Assembly (NCBI RefSeq): GCF_947172395.1
Contig: NC_069104.1
Coordinates: 10,009,355-10,073,354, forward strand
Source of the DNA: Bicyclus anynana
Lineage: Eukaryota; Arthropoda; Insecta; Lepidoptera; Nymphalidae
Direction of reading: 5' to 3'
DNA: 64,000 nucleotides
The notes under the pieces are model-generated. The model did no database searches. It had not been told where the DNA came from and saw only the letters and a list, made by a program, of their open reading frames with translations. Within the stretch, counting starts at the first letter, position 1; each line of letters opens with the position of its first letter. Below, piece after piece: positions 10,642-20,868 of the stretch. A program made the position numbers and the translations under genes.

Positions 10642-11330
10642 TTTTTTTTTTTCCTGCCTGAGTAGGTGTCGATAGCTCCCTGCGGAACCACTACGGCGTC
10701 ACCGGGGGGGTTGGGCGAGCGCAGAAGCATCGCCTGATGTGACCCGAAGGCTGAAAGAAAGATAGAGGACGGAACGGCTCTCTAAGGGCGTCTCCTATGA
10801 GACTCGGACCTCGGCTTAGAGGGCCATTCTGGAGAAGGTAACCGTGACCTGAGTGAATCAGTCCGGACGCCGCCAAGATCGTGAATTAGAAAACCCACGT
10901 CCGGGTGACGTTAGATATCGGGGACGCTGTGTAGCTTGTGATTGTGTTGCCTGGGAAGCATTGTCGGATGTTATGTCATCGTCTGGATCGTAAAGGACGT
11001 TCTTGGGACGCCTCTGCTTGCAGTTAGCGTTTAGGTTGGGAGTGTAATTGCAGGCCTCAACCACTAGTTGGTTGGGATGGATGGCAGCTCTGTCAAAATA
11101 GTTTTGAGAGAGCTGTTTCATGTACTTAGCTATTGTCGGTAATTCTAGATCTCTATGGAGGTCATTATTGCGTAAGAACCACGGCGCGCCCGTGATTTGA
11201 CGCAGAAAACGATTCTGTAGGGTTTGAAGCGGCCTAAGGGTCGCTTTGGGACGGTGGGCAAACACTACACTAGCGTAGGTTAAGATCGGACGGATCGTAG
11301 TTTTATAAAGCGTTAGCTTTGAGCGGAGGG
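10642..11330 (-). mobile_element. 5'-truncated Jockey-type LINE insertion with 14-bp TSD
   Basis: The insertion is bounded by aaactgttttgttt at 10628-10641 and again at 11331-11344, a target-site duplication. A run of T on the left is the poly(A) tail of the minus-strand element. The right part encodes the C-terminus of the reverse transcriptase, and about 215 bp of 3' untranslated sequence lies between that stop and the tail. Confidence 0.88.
10858..11328 (-). pseudogene. Jockey-type reverse transcriptase C-terminus (truncated)
   Basis: The frame is open from the 5' break of the LINE insertion. It starts with LRSKLTLYKTTIRPILTYAS and passes through LQTLQNRFLRQITGAPWF, DLELPTIAKY and AAIHPN. 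These are typical of the region after the polymerase core in Jockey-clade LINEs. It ends at a normal stop, so the 3' end of the ORF is intact while the endonuclease and polymerase core are missing. A GTG within the frame is not a start. It is an inactive remnant and not a host gene. Confidence 0.82.
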
Positions 11331-11398
11331 AAACTGTTTTGTTTAATACTCAATAATGTTAGGAGGCTTTTATCTATAAACAAGAAATAAAAGTACAT

Positions 11399-11736
11399 CA
11401 TCATAGTTATCAACCCATTTTCACTCTCTGCTCTGCTGTTCTCTTCTGAGATTGAGTCTCCTCTCAGAATGAGAGGGGTTATAGGCCAAAAGTCCACCAC
11501 GCAGGCCCAATGCGGATTGGCAGACTTAACACACGCAGAGAATTAAGGAAATTCTCTGGTATGCAGGTTTCCTCACGATATTTTTCCTTCACCATTTGAG
11601 ACACGTGATATTTAATTTCTTAAAATGCACACAACTGAAAGGTTGGTTGGAGGTGCATGACTAGGACCGGATTCGTACCCTCATGCTCCTTAATCGGAGG
11701 CAGAGGTCATATCCACTGGTCTATCACGGCTCTCTA
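11399..11736 (-). mobile_element. SINE family A copy
   Basis: Full length but diverged: tRNA-like head at the right (ccgtgatagaccagtggat in reverse complement) and tail at the left (atcaaccca). An extra ctctgctctgctgttctctt segment sits near the 3' tail. Confidence 0.8.
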
Positions 11737-12092
11737 AAAGTATACTTAATTATATTATAATCTACTTTACTTAAAGTGTGCTAATTAATATTATTATTCG
11801 ATTATTAAAAAAATCATCTTAGTTCAATCTTCTTTCTGAAACGGACGTGAAGTTAATAAAAACTACTATAATAGTAGTCTTTTTCTAAACCGATAGTATA
11901 GTTACTTCTTGATGTCACAAGAGTATTTTTAAACTTTCTGCTATAGCTTGTGGATTTTAGTGTGCTGAGTTTAGTAAATTGGGTTTAGCTTGCTGTTGCT
12001 TTAATTATAATATTCAACGAGTACGTGAATAAATCTTCGTCATTATTATATTTTTTTGTTTAATTTTATAATTAAACTTTTCTAATAAATAA
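11737..12092. other. AT-rich intergenic stretch
   Basis: Nothing recognised. Confidence 0.4.
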
Positions 12093-12338
12093 GTCCGGTC
12101 CGGGGCATGCACCTCCAACTTTTCAGTTGTGTGCATTTTAAGAAAATTAATTATCACGTGTCTCAAACGTTGAAGGAAAACATCGTGAGGAAACCTGCAT
12201 ACCAGAGAATGTTCTCTGTGTGTGTGAAGTCTGTCAATCCGCATTGGGCCAGCGTGGTGGACTATTGGCCTAACCCCTCTCATTCTGAGAGGAGACTCGA
12301 GCTCAGCAGTGAGCCGAATATGGGTTGCTAACGACGAT
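12093..12338 (+). mobile_element. SINE family A copy lacking its tRNA head
   Basis: Starts at ccggtccggggcatgcacc, just downstream of where box B would be, and runs to cgaatatgggttg at the 3' end. 5' truncation removes the polymerase III promoter. Confidence 0.82.
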
Positions 12339-12627
12339 AAATAAGTCTAGATAAACATTTTTACTTGCCAACTAACAAATAACACGTAATAAAAGACGAA
12401 CCTCAAAACAAAACTTGATTGATGAAGCCATATATAACCGCGGAAATACTCGTAAAACCAGTTAAACTATAAATACATTCGGGACAAAGTCGTAAGTTAT
12501 TTTTAAGTTGTGTTTGACATTGGTATGTCCAAGTATAAATAACATTAGACAAAAAAACATGAGGCAAAAACCTCAAGATACCTATTTCACTAAGAACCAC
12601 ATCTAAATATATTAAAAGATAACATAT

Positions 12628-13171
12628 TGATCTATCGTCGAACAGCCCAAATCACTGAACGGATCGGGCTGTTTTGTTATGACGTATGCATCCGCTAAGA
12701 AAGGATTTTGATCAATTCTATCCCCAATGGGATAAAATAGGGGATGAAAGTTTGTATGAAACTTCAATTTTAAACCGATCGGGCTGAGACTTTGCATGCG
12801 TAAAGCTACTTTGACGTAGGCGTCCCCTAAGAAAATATTTTGATAAATTCTACCCTTAAGGGGATAAAATAGGGCATGAAAGTTTGTATAAATCATCTTG
12901 GATTTTCGATGAATGGAACTGAAATTAAAGATTGGAACTACTATGATGAAGATGTTCGCTTAAATAGGGTTTTAATAAATTTAACCCCATGGCGTAAAAT
13001 AAGGGATGATGGAGGATCTCCTTTGTACTGCGGCTACTGGAGCGATTTTGCTGAAATTTGGAATAGAAATAGATAAATTTGGAATACTTTTGATTAACAC
13101 ATAGGTTACTTTTCATCCCGGATTTGTGAAAAACTGAATTCCACGCGGACGAAGTCGCGGGCGTCCGCTAG
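12628..13171 (+). mobile_element. CTAG-terminated dispersed repeat with internal tandem copies
   Basis: Ends in a gcggacg ... cgtccgc hairpin followed by CTAGT. The module cgatcgggctg, gaYttYg and ggataaaatagggSatgaaa occurs two to three times inside (near 12662, 12777 and 12995), so the element grew by internal duplication. Class uncertain; Helitron-like terminus. Confidence 0.7.
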
Positions 13172-13739
13172 TAAGTAATAAACTTAAGAAATACATTTTA
13201 AACAAGGACGGTTGTGGAGGGTTCTGGGCCCAAGAAACCTGCTACCTGCCAAAGCCATCGCGGCCCACATTCTACCGAGTATCTAAGGTAGGCGACTACT
13301 ACTACAGGTGCCGAGAAAGGGGTCATACCTACTTATTAAAAAAAAAAATAGTCAGTTTTGCTGTAGCTCCAACTTTGAGATTCGATGAAAACTAGATTTT
13401 CGAAAAAAAAAAACGGATTGAAATAAATATCTTCCCTACTTACGGGGAATTAAAAGAGGTATGGCAAATATTATTTTCAAAAAATAATAATTGAATTGTG
13501 GTCTCTCAGACAGCAAATTAGTTGTTTTAATATGTAATCCGAACTAAATTTTTATATCATTTTTATCAAATCATAACAACTTATAAATAAGGTCAAAGTT
13601 CGTGATATTTAAAGTTGCAAGACTGTGGATTATCACATAGCATTATAATAATATGTGAAGAATAAAAATTTTAATATATTATAATCATATAACTTCTTAT
13701 TTACGACTAAGTAGATAAATATATTCTATTTTATTAATC
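13172..13739. other. Intergenic stretch
   Basis: No gene. The piece 13215-13320 (gttctgggcccaagaaacct) looks like dispersed-repeat sequence, but no second copy lies in the window. Confidence 0.35.
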
Positions 13740-13937
13740 TAACCGGTCTGTTTCTGAGAGTTTCCTCGCGTAGTTCACGTTTCCGTGAGAATATGGGGAT
13801 AAAGTATATTGTATGACACTCACAAATAAAGTGGCTTTCTGGTGGTAAAAGAATTTTCAAAATCGGTTTAGTAGTTTAGAAATTACCCCCTACAGGCTAC
13901 ATCACCACAAACTTTACAATTTATAATATTAGTATAG
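13740..13937 (-). mobile_element. CTAG-family repeat, diverged
   Basis: Read on the minus strand it carries atactaatattataaattg, cttttaccaccagaaag and ttatttgtgagtgtcata, in the family's order. Confidence 0.65.
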
Positions 13938-13961
13938 AATATGTGAAGGTAGCCATTTTTT

Positions 13962-14275
13962 GTCGAACTGCCTCGTTGGTTTAGTCTTAGGTTTTGGGTT
14001 CGAATCTTGTGTCGAGATGAAATACTGTTATCTATGTTTTAAGAAATTTTAGATAATAATCTGTCAGCTCGAAGTTGGAAAGTTGGTGGTATAATAATCC
14101 TATGCCTCGGATAGCACGTTAAGCGATCGGTCTTGGTCATTATCATTGAGATATTGTGATAACGATCGTTAAAGAGTTAACGCATTTATAGAGCTGCGTG
14201 GTGGGTCTACGCTCCATATCCTCCTAAAAGGAGGAAGGCCTGGCCCTGTAGTGTATGCTGATAATAATGATGATT
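13962..14275 (+). mobile_element. SINE family D copy
   Basis: The head reads gaactgcctcgttggtttag with a box-B-like gggttcgaatcttg. The body contains gcctcggatagcacgttaag, the 3' part gagctgcgtggtgggtct and a tail of gatAataatgatgat. The 3' half resembles the untranslated end of RTE-type LINEs, suggesting LINE-dependent mobilisation. Confidence 0.7.
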
Positions 14276-14489
14276 ACTATGTTCGAACGTAATATCGGTC
14301 CGATATACCATATTGTATTATAATAATTATTTCTCAAATAGCTTGGAAACTTGAACATTATTTTGTATTACTATATTCAAAAAAAATACTATGTCGTGTA
14401 ATTTAAAAATGGAACGATCTTCTAATCCGCAACACATGAGGCACATGAGTGTACCAACACCGCCAAATTCCTAACTTCAGGCAGCAATT

Positions 14490-14613
14490 AAGAATTTTCT
14501 TGTAAGAAAAATCCCATTAACGTATTTTTTGTTGGCCTGACCCGGGATTCGAACACTGGATCTCATTGTCCGTAGTCGAACCAGCTAAACTCGGGACCAA
14601 AAAGGCAGTTTGA
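14490..14613 (-). mobile_element. SINE family D head, partial
   Basis: The reverse complement begins caaactgcctttttggtccc, has box B gttcgaatcccgggtca, and ends in a gatttttcttacaagaaaa stem. The same arrangement occurs at 55548-55677. Confidence 0.65.
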
Positions 14614-14955
14614 CCTTAATGTAGTAGGTACATAACTAGCGGACGCGACATCGTTTACGAGAAATTAATTAAGCCAAACCTTAGTTATTGTGACCACGGC
14701 CAACAAATTATTGTGGTCGTTGTCGCCAAGTTTGTGTAGGCTCTTAGCTGTCTGCTGTCATGTTTAATGAGTTTAATGTGATTGTACAAGAATAATGGCA
14801 ACCGAAATCGCAAAAAATCAACATCATCTTGTCAGACTGATGTAGGTATTACTCTAAATTACTGTTTGAAAAAAAAATCATCAAGCACTGTGTTATTACC
14901 TATGCCACGTACATGATGAATTAGTTTCGAGGCAAATGTTTTTATAACTTTAATT

Positions 14956-15113
14956 TCATCGTCATCAACCCATATTCGGCTCACTGCTGAGCTCGAGTCT
15001 CCTCTCAGAATGAGAGGGGTTAGGCCAGTAGTCCACCACGCTGGCCCAATGCGGATTGGCAGACTTCACACACGCAGAGAATTAAGATAATTCTCTGGTA
15101 TGCAGGTTTCCTC
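14956..15113 (-). mobile_element. SINE family A, 3' half only
   Basis: Covers the tail (tcatcaacccatattcggct) to gcaggtttcctc and then stops. The head is missing. Confidence 0.8.
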
Positions 15114-15446
15114 TTTAATTTAACGTGATTAAACTACTTGGCTGACTGTTTTTTAAACGAAATGACTTGTGAAATTTTATAACTCGGCTTGGCGGGGGCA
15201 CTGCCATGCTCACAGATTAGTAAATATATATATTTAAGTTTTATGTAATCTTTAAAGATTTTTTTTTTACTACTTAAGTATTAAGATAACACAAGTAGCA
15301 GGTTTCTTTTTCAAGATAAAATGAGATTTAATAAATTTCAAAACCTAAAATAAGATTTATCGTTACTTAACTTAATTTAAGTAGGTTAATAATAGGCTTA
15401 TACCTACCAAACATACATAACAAACAAGGTAATATCTTAACTAATC

Positions 15447-15640
15447 TATAATTAATATTATAAAGCTGAAGAGTTTGTTTGATTGAACGCGCTAATCTCA
15501 GGAACTACTGGTCCGATTTAAAAAAACTCTTTCAGTGTTAGTTAGCCCATTTATCGAGGAAGGCTATAGGCTATTATTATCCTCACATTCCTACGGGAAC
15601 GGGAACCACTCGAGTGAAACCGCGCGGCGTCAGCCAGTAG
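15447..15640 (+). mobile_element. CTAG-family repeat, variant A
   Basis: Starts taattaatattataaagctg and carries gcgctaatctcaggaactac, tagcccatttatcgagg and gtgaaaccgcgcggcgtcag. The final CTAGT is mutated to ccagta. Confidence 0.7.
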
Positions 15641-15652
15641 GTATTTATGAAT

Positions 15653-15862
15653 GTAATTAATGTGTATTTGTTTGATTGTTCAGCCCAAAAACTCCAGAGA
15701 AATTGTAATCAATGTGTATTTGTTTGATTGTTCAGCCCAAAAACTCCAGAGAAATTGTAATTAATGTGTATTTGTTTGATTGTTCAGCCCAAAAACTCCA
15801 GAGAAATTGTAATTAATGTGTATTTGTTTGATTGTTCAGCCCAAAAACTCCAGAGAAATTGT
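15653..15862. repeat. 52-bp tandem repeat, four near-identical copies
   Basis: tgtgtatttgtttgattgtt starts at 15661, 15713, 15765 and 15817, an exact 52-bp period. Copies differ by one base (aatcaatg versus aattaatg). It begins just after the end of a CTAG-family element. High identity means recent expansion, and it is probably length-polymorphic. Confidence 0.95.
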
Positions 15863-16130
15863 CAAAGAGGTGTTACTGGGAATTCCTGTTTCTTAAAGTT
15901 ATTACCGACTTCAACTCTACTTGACTTTATGTCGCAAGAGACACTGCTCTTTGTTACATAGTTATTACACATAATAAAGTTAAGGATAATTTTATCCCAA
16001 AGGAAAATGTTCCCGGAAGTTTAATTAATAATTAAACTTACGCGAATTAGTACCGTATGAAGTATTATAATGTAACAGGTTGAGAGTTAATATAAATCTC
16101 GTTTTTTTTCTCTATTGTAAAGTACCAATT

Positions 16131-16543
16131 TCGTCATCAACCCATATTCGGCTCACTGCTGAGCTCGAGTCTCCTCTCAGAATGAGAGGGGTAAGGCCAT
16201 TAGTCCACCACGCTGGCCCAATGCGGATTAGCAGACTTCACACACGTAGAGAATTAAGATAATTCTCTGGTATGCAGGAGTCTCCTCTCAGAATGAGAGG
16301 GGTAAGGCCATTAGTCCACCACGCTGGCCCAATGCGGATTGGCAGACTTCACACACGAGAATTAAGATAATTCTCTGGTATGCAGGTTTCCTCACGATAT
16401 TTTCCTTCACCGATTGAGACACGTGATATTTAATTTCTTAAAATGCACACAACTGAAAAGTTGGAGGTGCATGCCCCGGACCGGATTCGAACCCACACCC
16501 TCCGGAATCGGAGGCAGAGGTCATATCCACTGGGCTATCACGA
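16131..16543 (-). mobile_element. SINE family A with internal duplication of about 130 bp
   Basis: The segment from gagtctcctctcagaatgag to tctctggtatgcag occurs twice in tandem (about 16168-16276 and 16277-16386). The second copy lacks the gcag of acgcagag. Head with boxes A and B is intact at the right end. An agtaccaattt-like duplication flanks it. Confidence 0.88.
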
Positions 16544-16835
16544 CAAGTACCTACCAATTTGGTACTTCACAAAATTACGATCTAGCCTACTTATGTGACT
16601 TATGTGACTAATTATTTAACTTGAACCTAAACTTATAATATATTATTATTATTATACAAACATAATGTCCAATAACTCAATCTTAGTCTTTCACTAACTA
16701 TTATGTCTTTAGGTCACTTTGTTCACGTGATCTTCCATGTAGCACTTAACACTACACTATCGCTTGTCACTAAACACTTAACTCAAATGGTTTGGTCCGT
16801 TTAAGTCGTCTCGATTCTTGATCTGTTAATTATAC

Positions 16836-17025
16836 TAATATAATAAAAAGGAAAGATTAGATTGTTTGTTTATTTGCATCAAGGCTTCGAAACTACTGAA
16901 CCGATTTGAAAAAATCTTTCACTGTTGGGAAGCTACACTATCCTCGAGTGTTAAAGGCTTTATTTCATTCTTCTATTCCTATGGGAACGGTAATTACGCG
17001 GGTGAAACCGCGTGGCATCTGCTAG
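16836..17025 (+). mobile_element. CTAG-family repeat
   Basis: Runs from tatactaatataataaaaag to gcatctgctagt and contains gaaactactgaaccgattt, cctatgggaacgg and gtgaaaccgcgtgg. Confidence 0.72.
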
Positions 17026-17273
17026 TCTTTAGTATCTGCGAACAAACTAGTAAACTAATAAAAATTTAACGTAAGAACATAATTGCCAGTTACTAGGTTA
17101 TTTTGAACAGCAGTTTAAACGTAACTAATAACTCACAGTCTAAATATAAACTTCCTGTATACGCGTTAAAAATAAACGCTTTACCTACATTGTGTTAGTA
17201 GGTAATGAGTGTGTTATGTGCATAATGATAAGATGGAGGTCATAACTGAATTATTTACGTTTAGGTAGACTTG

Positions 17274-17580
17274 ACGGAAAGTCAATACCTAATTGATTAT
17301 GAAACACGGCTAAAACGTGATATCTATTAGGTCGGAGTATGCCCGACTAGTTTTGAACCCATACGGGGCCCTTACTCATCGTGCCGCGATGCAAGAACCA
17401 TCTCATGACTAAGGGCCCCGTATGGGTTCGAAACTAGTCGGGCATACTCCGACCTAATACCACGTGAGTTTTAGTCATGTTTCATAATCAATTAATATGA
17501 ATAACACATAACACGATAGTTTAAATTCTAAAATAGTCATTATCTAACTGTTTGAAATATAACGGAAAGTCAATACCTAA
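17274..17580. repeat. Palindrome of 203 bp between 19-bp direct repeats
   Basis: Arms of about 83 bp (17291-17373 against 17411-17493) fold back around a loop of about 37 bp. The inner arm ggtcggagtatgcccgacta is perfectly matched. The 19-bp acggaaagtcaatacctaa occurs at 17274-17292 and exactly again at 17562-17580. The interior includes a tRNA box-B-like gggttcgaaac, so the arms may be head-to-head tRNA-like segments. Confidence 0.85.
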
Positions 17581-17627
17581 CTTTGTCAGCGTGAAATTCA
17601 GTTTTTTACAAATCCCTTAGGCGACAA

Positions 17628-18002
17628 TAGGCTGGTTGACACTTTTTTTAAATGGTCATCAATTGTTTATTATCGTTCTACAAGATTGAAAAAAAATATC
17701 ACATTTTTTTGAGATATGAGATTTAAATACCTACATGAAAATTTTAATTTTTAAATATTTTTTTAACAGTACGATCCAAAACGCTGTTGTGAAAAAAGGA
17801 TTTGAAAAAGGACGACACGTTAGTCGTCATGAAAAGTCTAAATTTATACCATCTTGGCCAACAGAGTTTTGGCTCTTATTGTCAAAAACAATATTTAAAA
17901 AATTAAATTTTTTATCTAATGTCTCAAAAAATATGATAATTTTTTTCTATCTAGTAGAACGATAATGAACATTTAAAAAAAAATGTCAACTAGCCCATTA
18001 TA
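17628..18002. mobile_element. Long-TIR MITE M4
   Basis: The left end ataggctggttgacac and the right end gtcaactagcccattat are inverted copies. Both continue into tttaaatg, tcattatcgttctac and caaaaaaatat-like segments, for about 50-80 bp in total. The interior short frame (MKILIFKYFF onward) has no recognisable domain. Confidence 0.75.
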
Positions 18003-18690
18003 GAGTTTGAGTTGGAGGTAACAGGTTTTAAGAATCTAGACCCTCCTAGAGTAACCTCGATAAAAGTTCATTATAGGTATCGTGGCAATTGGTAGGAGCA
18101 TCTTTTAAGTTTTATATCTTTTATAAAATGTCGAAAGTCTAGCTGTCGCTGGCTCTCCGTCTATAATATCTTGTGCAAACTTTTAACAAAAAACAAAGCT
18201 ATGTTAATATTCATTGTTAGGTCGAAGTGTTTCTATTAATAGTTTATCGCATAACTAGCACTGAATGAAAACTGATTACTATTTTAAAGGAACCGGTATC
18301 TTTTTTTACATACCTATTGGTAGGCGTATTTCATAAAATTTTTGATGTCAACGAACCTAGTGATATATCACATTTCGAATCTTTATGAATTATAATTTGT
18401 TCTTTACACAATACCAAAAATAAAATTAAAAAAAAAATGTTTTTTAAAAAAAAGTAATTAAATATTTTGGTTTTTAATGCTAGTGGATAAATACATATGT
18501 GTAATATAAGAAAGTGCTAAAAGTAGGTATATTTATTTAGAAAAAGTAAAATAACTAAATCTACGTTTGATTATTTGAACATTGACAAGTTTTTATAAAC
18601 GAAACATTAATCACAGAATAAAGTCATCGTAATCTTAAATAAAAACATAGCATAATTATGATTTTTTAGATATATCGAGAGACGAATATC
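18003..18690. other. AT-rich intergenic stretch upstream of the receptor gene
   Basis: No coding frame or delimited repeat was recognised. Confidence 0.35.
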
Positions 18691-18836
18691 TTAGCATTTC
18701 ATGGATTCACTGTGAAGGTGCCGGGTCCATCGCGTGGTAGAGAGAAATGCTCCGAGCAGAGTCCTGGACTTGTGGCTACAGGATGTAGGGTTAAGGAATT
18801 CCTTGACGATCGATCAACACTCCAATTCTCCGCATA
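18691..18836 (+). repeat. Dispersed repeat R2, copy 1
   Basis: Shares with 44285-44430 the ordered landmarks ggattcactgtg, ggtgccgggtccatcg, gtagggttaagga and a cttgac segment. Probably an old transposon piece; no frame. Confidence 0.65.
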
Positions 18837-19438
18837 AATAAGCATTAAATCTATGTAAATAACGCATGGAACTTTTATTGATTGCTTCGATAAAATATAT
18901 TTTATTATTCTTGTTTCTAAGACGTAATGTTCTAAAACGGCTTGTGAGAAATCTCTAATGGTCTAGACTATAAAGAGTTCACTCTCAAGGCAATAAACGT
19001 TGATGGCCAAATAGTTGAGACAAAATATGACCAAATTGTTAATCATGTCCGTTTTTATTACGAGAAAAATATTATAGTTAGTCAATTTTGGTTCGAATGA
19101 CAATGAATTTTTATATGAAATGAGTTGCATATGAAACTTAAAATAAGGAGACAATTATAAAATATTATAATCTATTACCCGGTTTGCACCTCAAAATACA
19201 ATAAGTTGTGGTAGGTATATTATGTATTCGTTTGAATACTCGTATGTTGTCTATTCGTAACTTTTCTGAATTCCAAACATATCTCTCACTATTTACAAAA
19301 GTCGAGTTCGATTTTCAAATAACTTAAATGCGACAACGATCATCGCTAAGGAAGTAGAAACAAAATTCATATTTTTTTTTTCATAGATGAAGCAAACAAA
19401 ATAATGAAACCGAAAAAATGAGATAAATCAACTGTAAA
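18837..19438 (+). promoter_or_regulatory. Presumed 5' untranslated and promoter region of the receptor gene
   Basis: Inference from position only. An in-frame TAA at 19424-19426 closes the reading frame before the ATG at 19439. No convincing TATA box, initiator or upstream splice acceptor could be chosen in this AT-rich sequence, and upstream non-coding exons cannot be excluded. Confidence 0.3.
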
Positions 19439-20324
19439 ATGGTAAAAGAGATCGTGCAAGCGATTCTCTCATCAAACTTTGTTAAGACAGCCTGGTGCAA
19501 AGAAAAATCGTATGCGAAAGCAAACTTTAGGAAGAGACGTGGACTTCGGACTCGAAAAGAAGAAAATGAAAAACCTAGTGAATCTATGGACTATGCTCAA
19601 ACACACAAGATTAAAGAAAATCCTAAAAAAATAGTTTATAAATTTAACATGCCTATTTTAGTTTCATTCCTCATTTTGTACGTGTGTTTATTTAATGTGA
19701 TAGTTAAGTGTGATGTTAGTGCTAATAATTATAATGTTAAAACATCTAAAGACAAAGTAAGTCAATATAAAGTAAATAATTTAAATGGCGATGTCGCTAA
19801 ATTGCGTCGCAACTTAGACAACAAAGTTTATGGCAAGAATCTCATCAAGAGTACAACGTCAGTGCAAGACGCAGACGATGAGGAAAAATCGGAAAAATAT
19901 TCTCCTGATGTAGTTGAGCTGGATAAGTATTACACTTATCATAAGGGTGAAGAGAATTCAACTAACGACACTGACATAATACAAATAATGAAAGATCCTT
20001 ACGATGAATCACAGGCAGTGGGATATCCCCATGATTTAGTAAATAGTCATTACTATGTTAAAAGAACAAATTACAATCTCCGAGCCGAAAGTCATCAATT
20101 TCATGAAAAAATTGTGAAACTAGGTGTTTTACTGCCCACTGATCCGAATGAAGTATTTTCACTAGTTAAAGTTCTGCCGATAGTAGAAATGGCGATACAA
20201 GCAATGACTAAACCCGACGGACCATTGCCGGGTTGGAAGATCCTGGTTGACTACAGAGACACAAGATGCTCATCGGTTTATGGACCACTTGCAGCTTTTG
20301 AGTTTTATGTCAATGGCTCAGCTG
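19439..20324 (+). CDS. Receptor exon 1: N-terminus, signal/anchor, start of ligand-binding domain
   Basis: Encodes residues 1-295 and the first base of codon 296, ending at the donor gctg|gtgagt. The frame is closed upstream by TAA at 19424. The protein begins with a basic, lysine-rich stretch of about 70 residues, followed by a hydrophobic segment MPILVSFLILYVCLFNVIV. Met71 (19649) would start a conventional signal peptide, so it may be the real start. Next comes a charged low-complexity linker with an NST sequon (residues 173-175). The ANF-receptor fold begins at about residue 224 (EKIVKLGVLLPTDPNEVF), with KILVDYRDTRC carrying C277 and an NGS sequon at 292. The long acidic linker before the fold is unusual for the family. 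Reading on to the stop at 20341 adds only ELILK and is intron. Confidence 0.9.
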
Positions 20325-20674
20325 GTGAGTTGATATTAAAATAAATTATAGCTTTTCTAACAAGCATTTATTTAGAGTGAATCTACTGATGACGTCAATT
20401 TTTGCCTATAGAGTGCTCTCACTTTTTTGATTCAAAATTGATTGATTAACAAAATAAAACCAATTTATCACAATTTAATTTCGCTACATAAAAGTACATT
20501 TATTTTCCCATTGGTTTGTAATATCCGAAATCAATTGTTTTATTATAAATTTAAGTCATTTTACTTTATAGATAAATGTAGGTTGAAAATATTTCAAAAC
20601 TTCCAAAGTAGAGCAAATTTTGTATAGCTTTGCTGTGAAATGTGCTGTAGTTGAGATAGCGTGTATAATTTCAG
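20325..20674 (+). other. Intron 1 (350 bp)
   Basis: Starts gtgagt and ends ataatttcag. Phase 1. No recognisable repeat inside. Confidence 0.85.
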
Positions 20675-20868
20675 ATGCGTTCATTGGACCGGGCTGCGAG
20701 TACGTGATAGCTCCTGTAGCAAGATACGCTGGACAATGGGGAATCCCTGTATTAACAGCGGGTGCACAGGCAGAAACTTTTGTATACAAACAGCCGAGTT
20801 ACATGACATTGACGCGCATGATGGGAAGTTATACACAAGCCGGTGTCGCCATCAGGAAAATTTTCGAG
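20675..20868 (+). CDS. Receptor exon 2: ligand-binding domain
   Basis: Encodes residues 296-360. The joined codon gives Asp, followed by AFIGPGCEYVIAPVARYAGQ, the best-conserved motif of natriuretic-receptor ectodomains. C303 in GPGC pairs with C277 of exon 1 in the family, and the Gly-Cys dipeptide is part of the chloride site known in that family. The segment WGIPVLTAGAQAETF and the MMGSYTQAG region follow. Acceptor ttcag|a, donor cgag|gtaaac, ending in phase 0. Confidence 0.93.
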
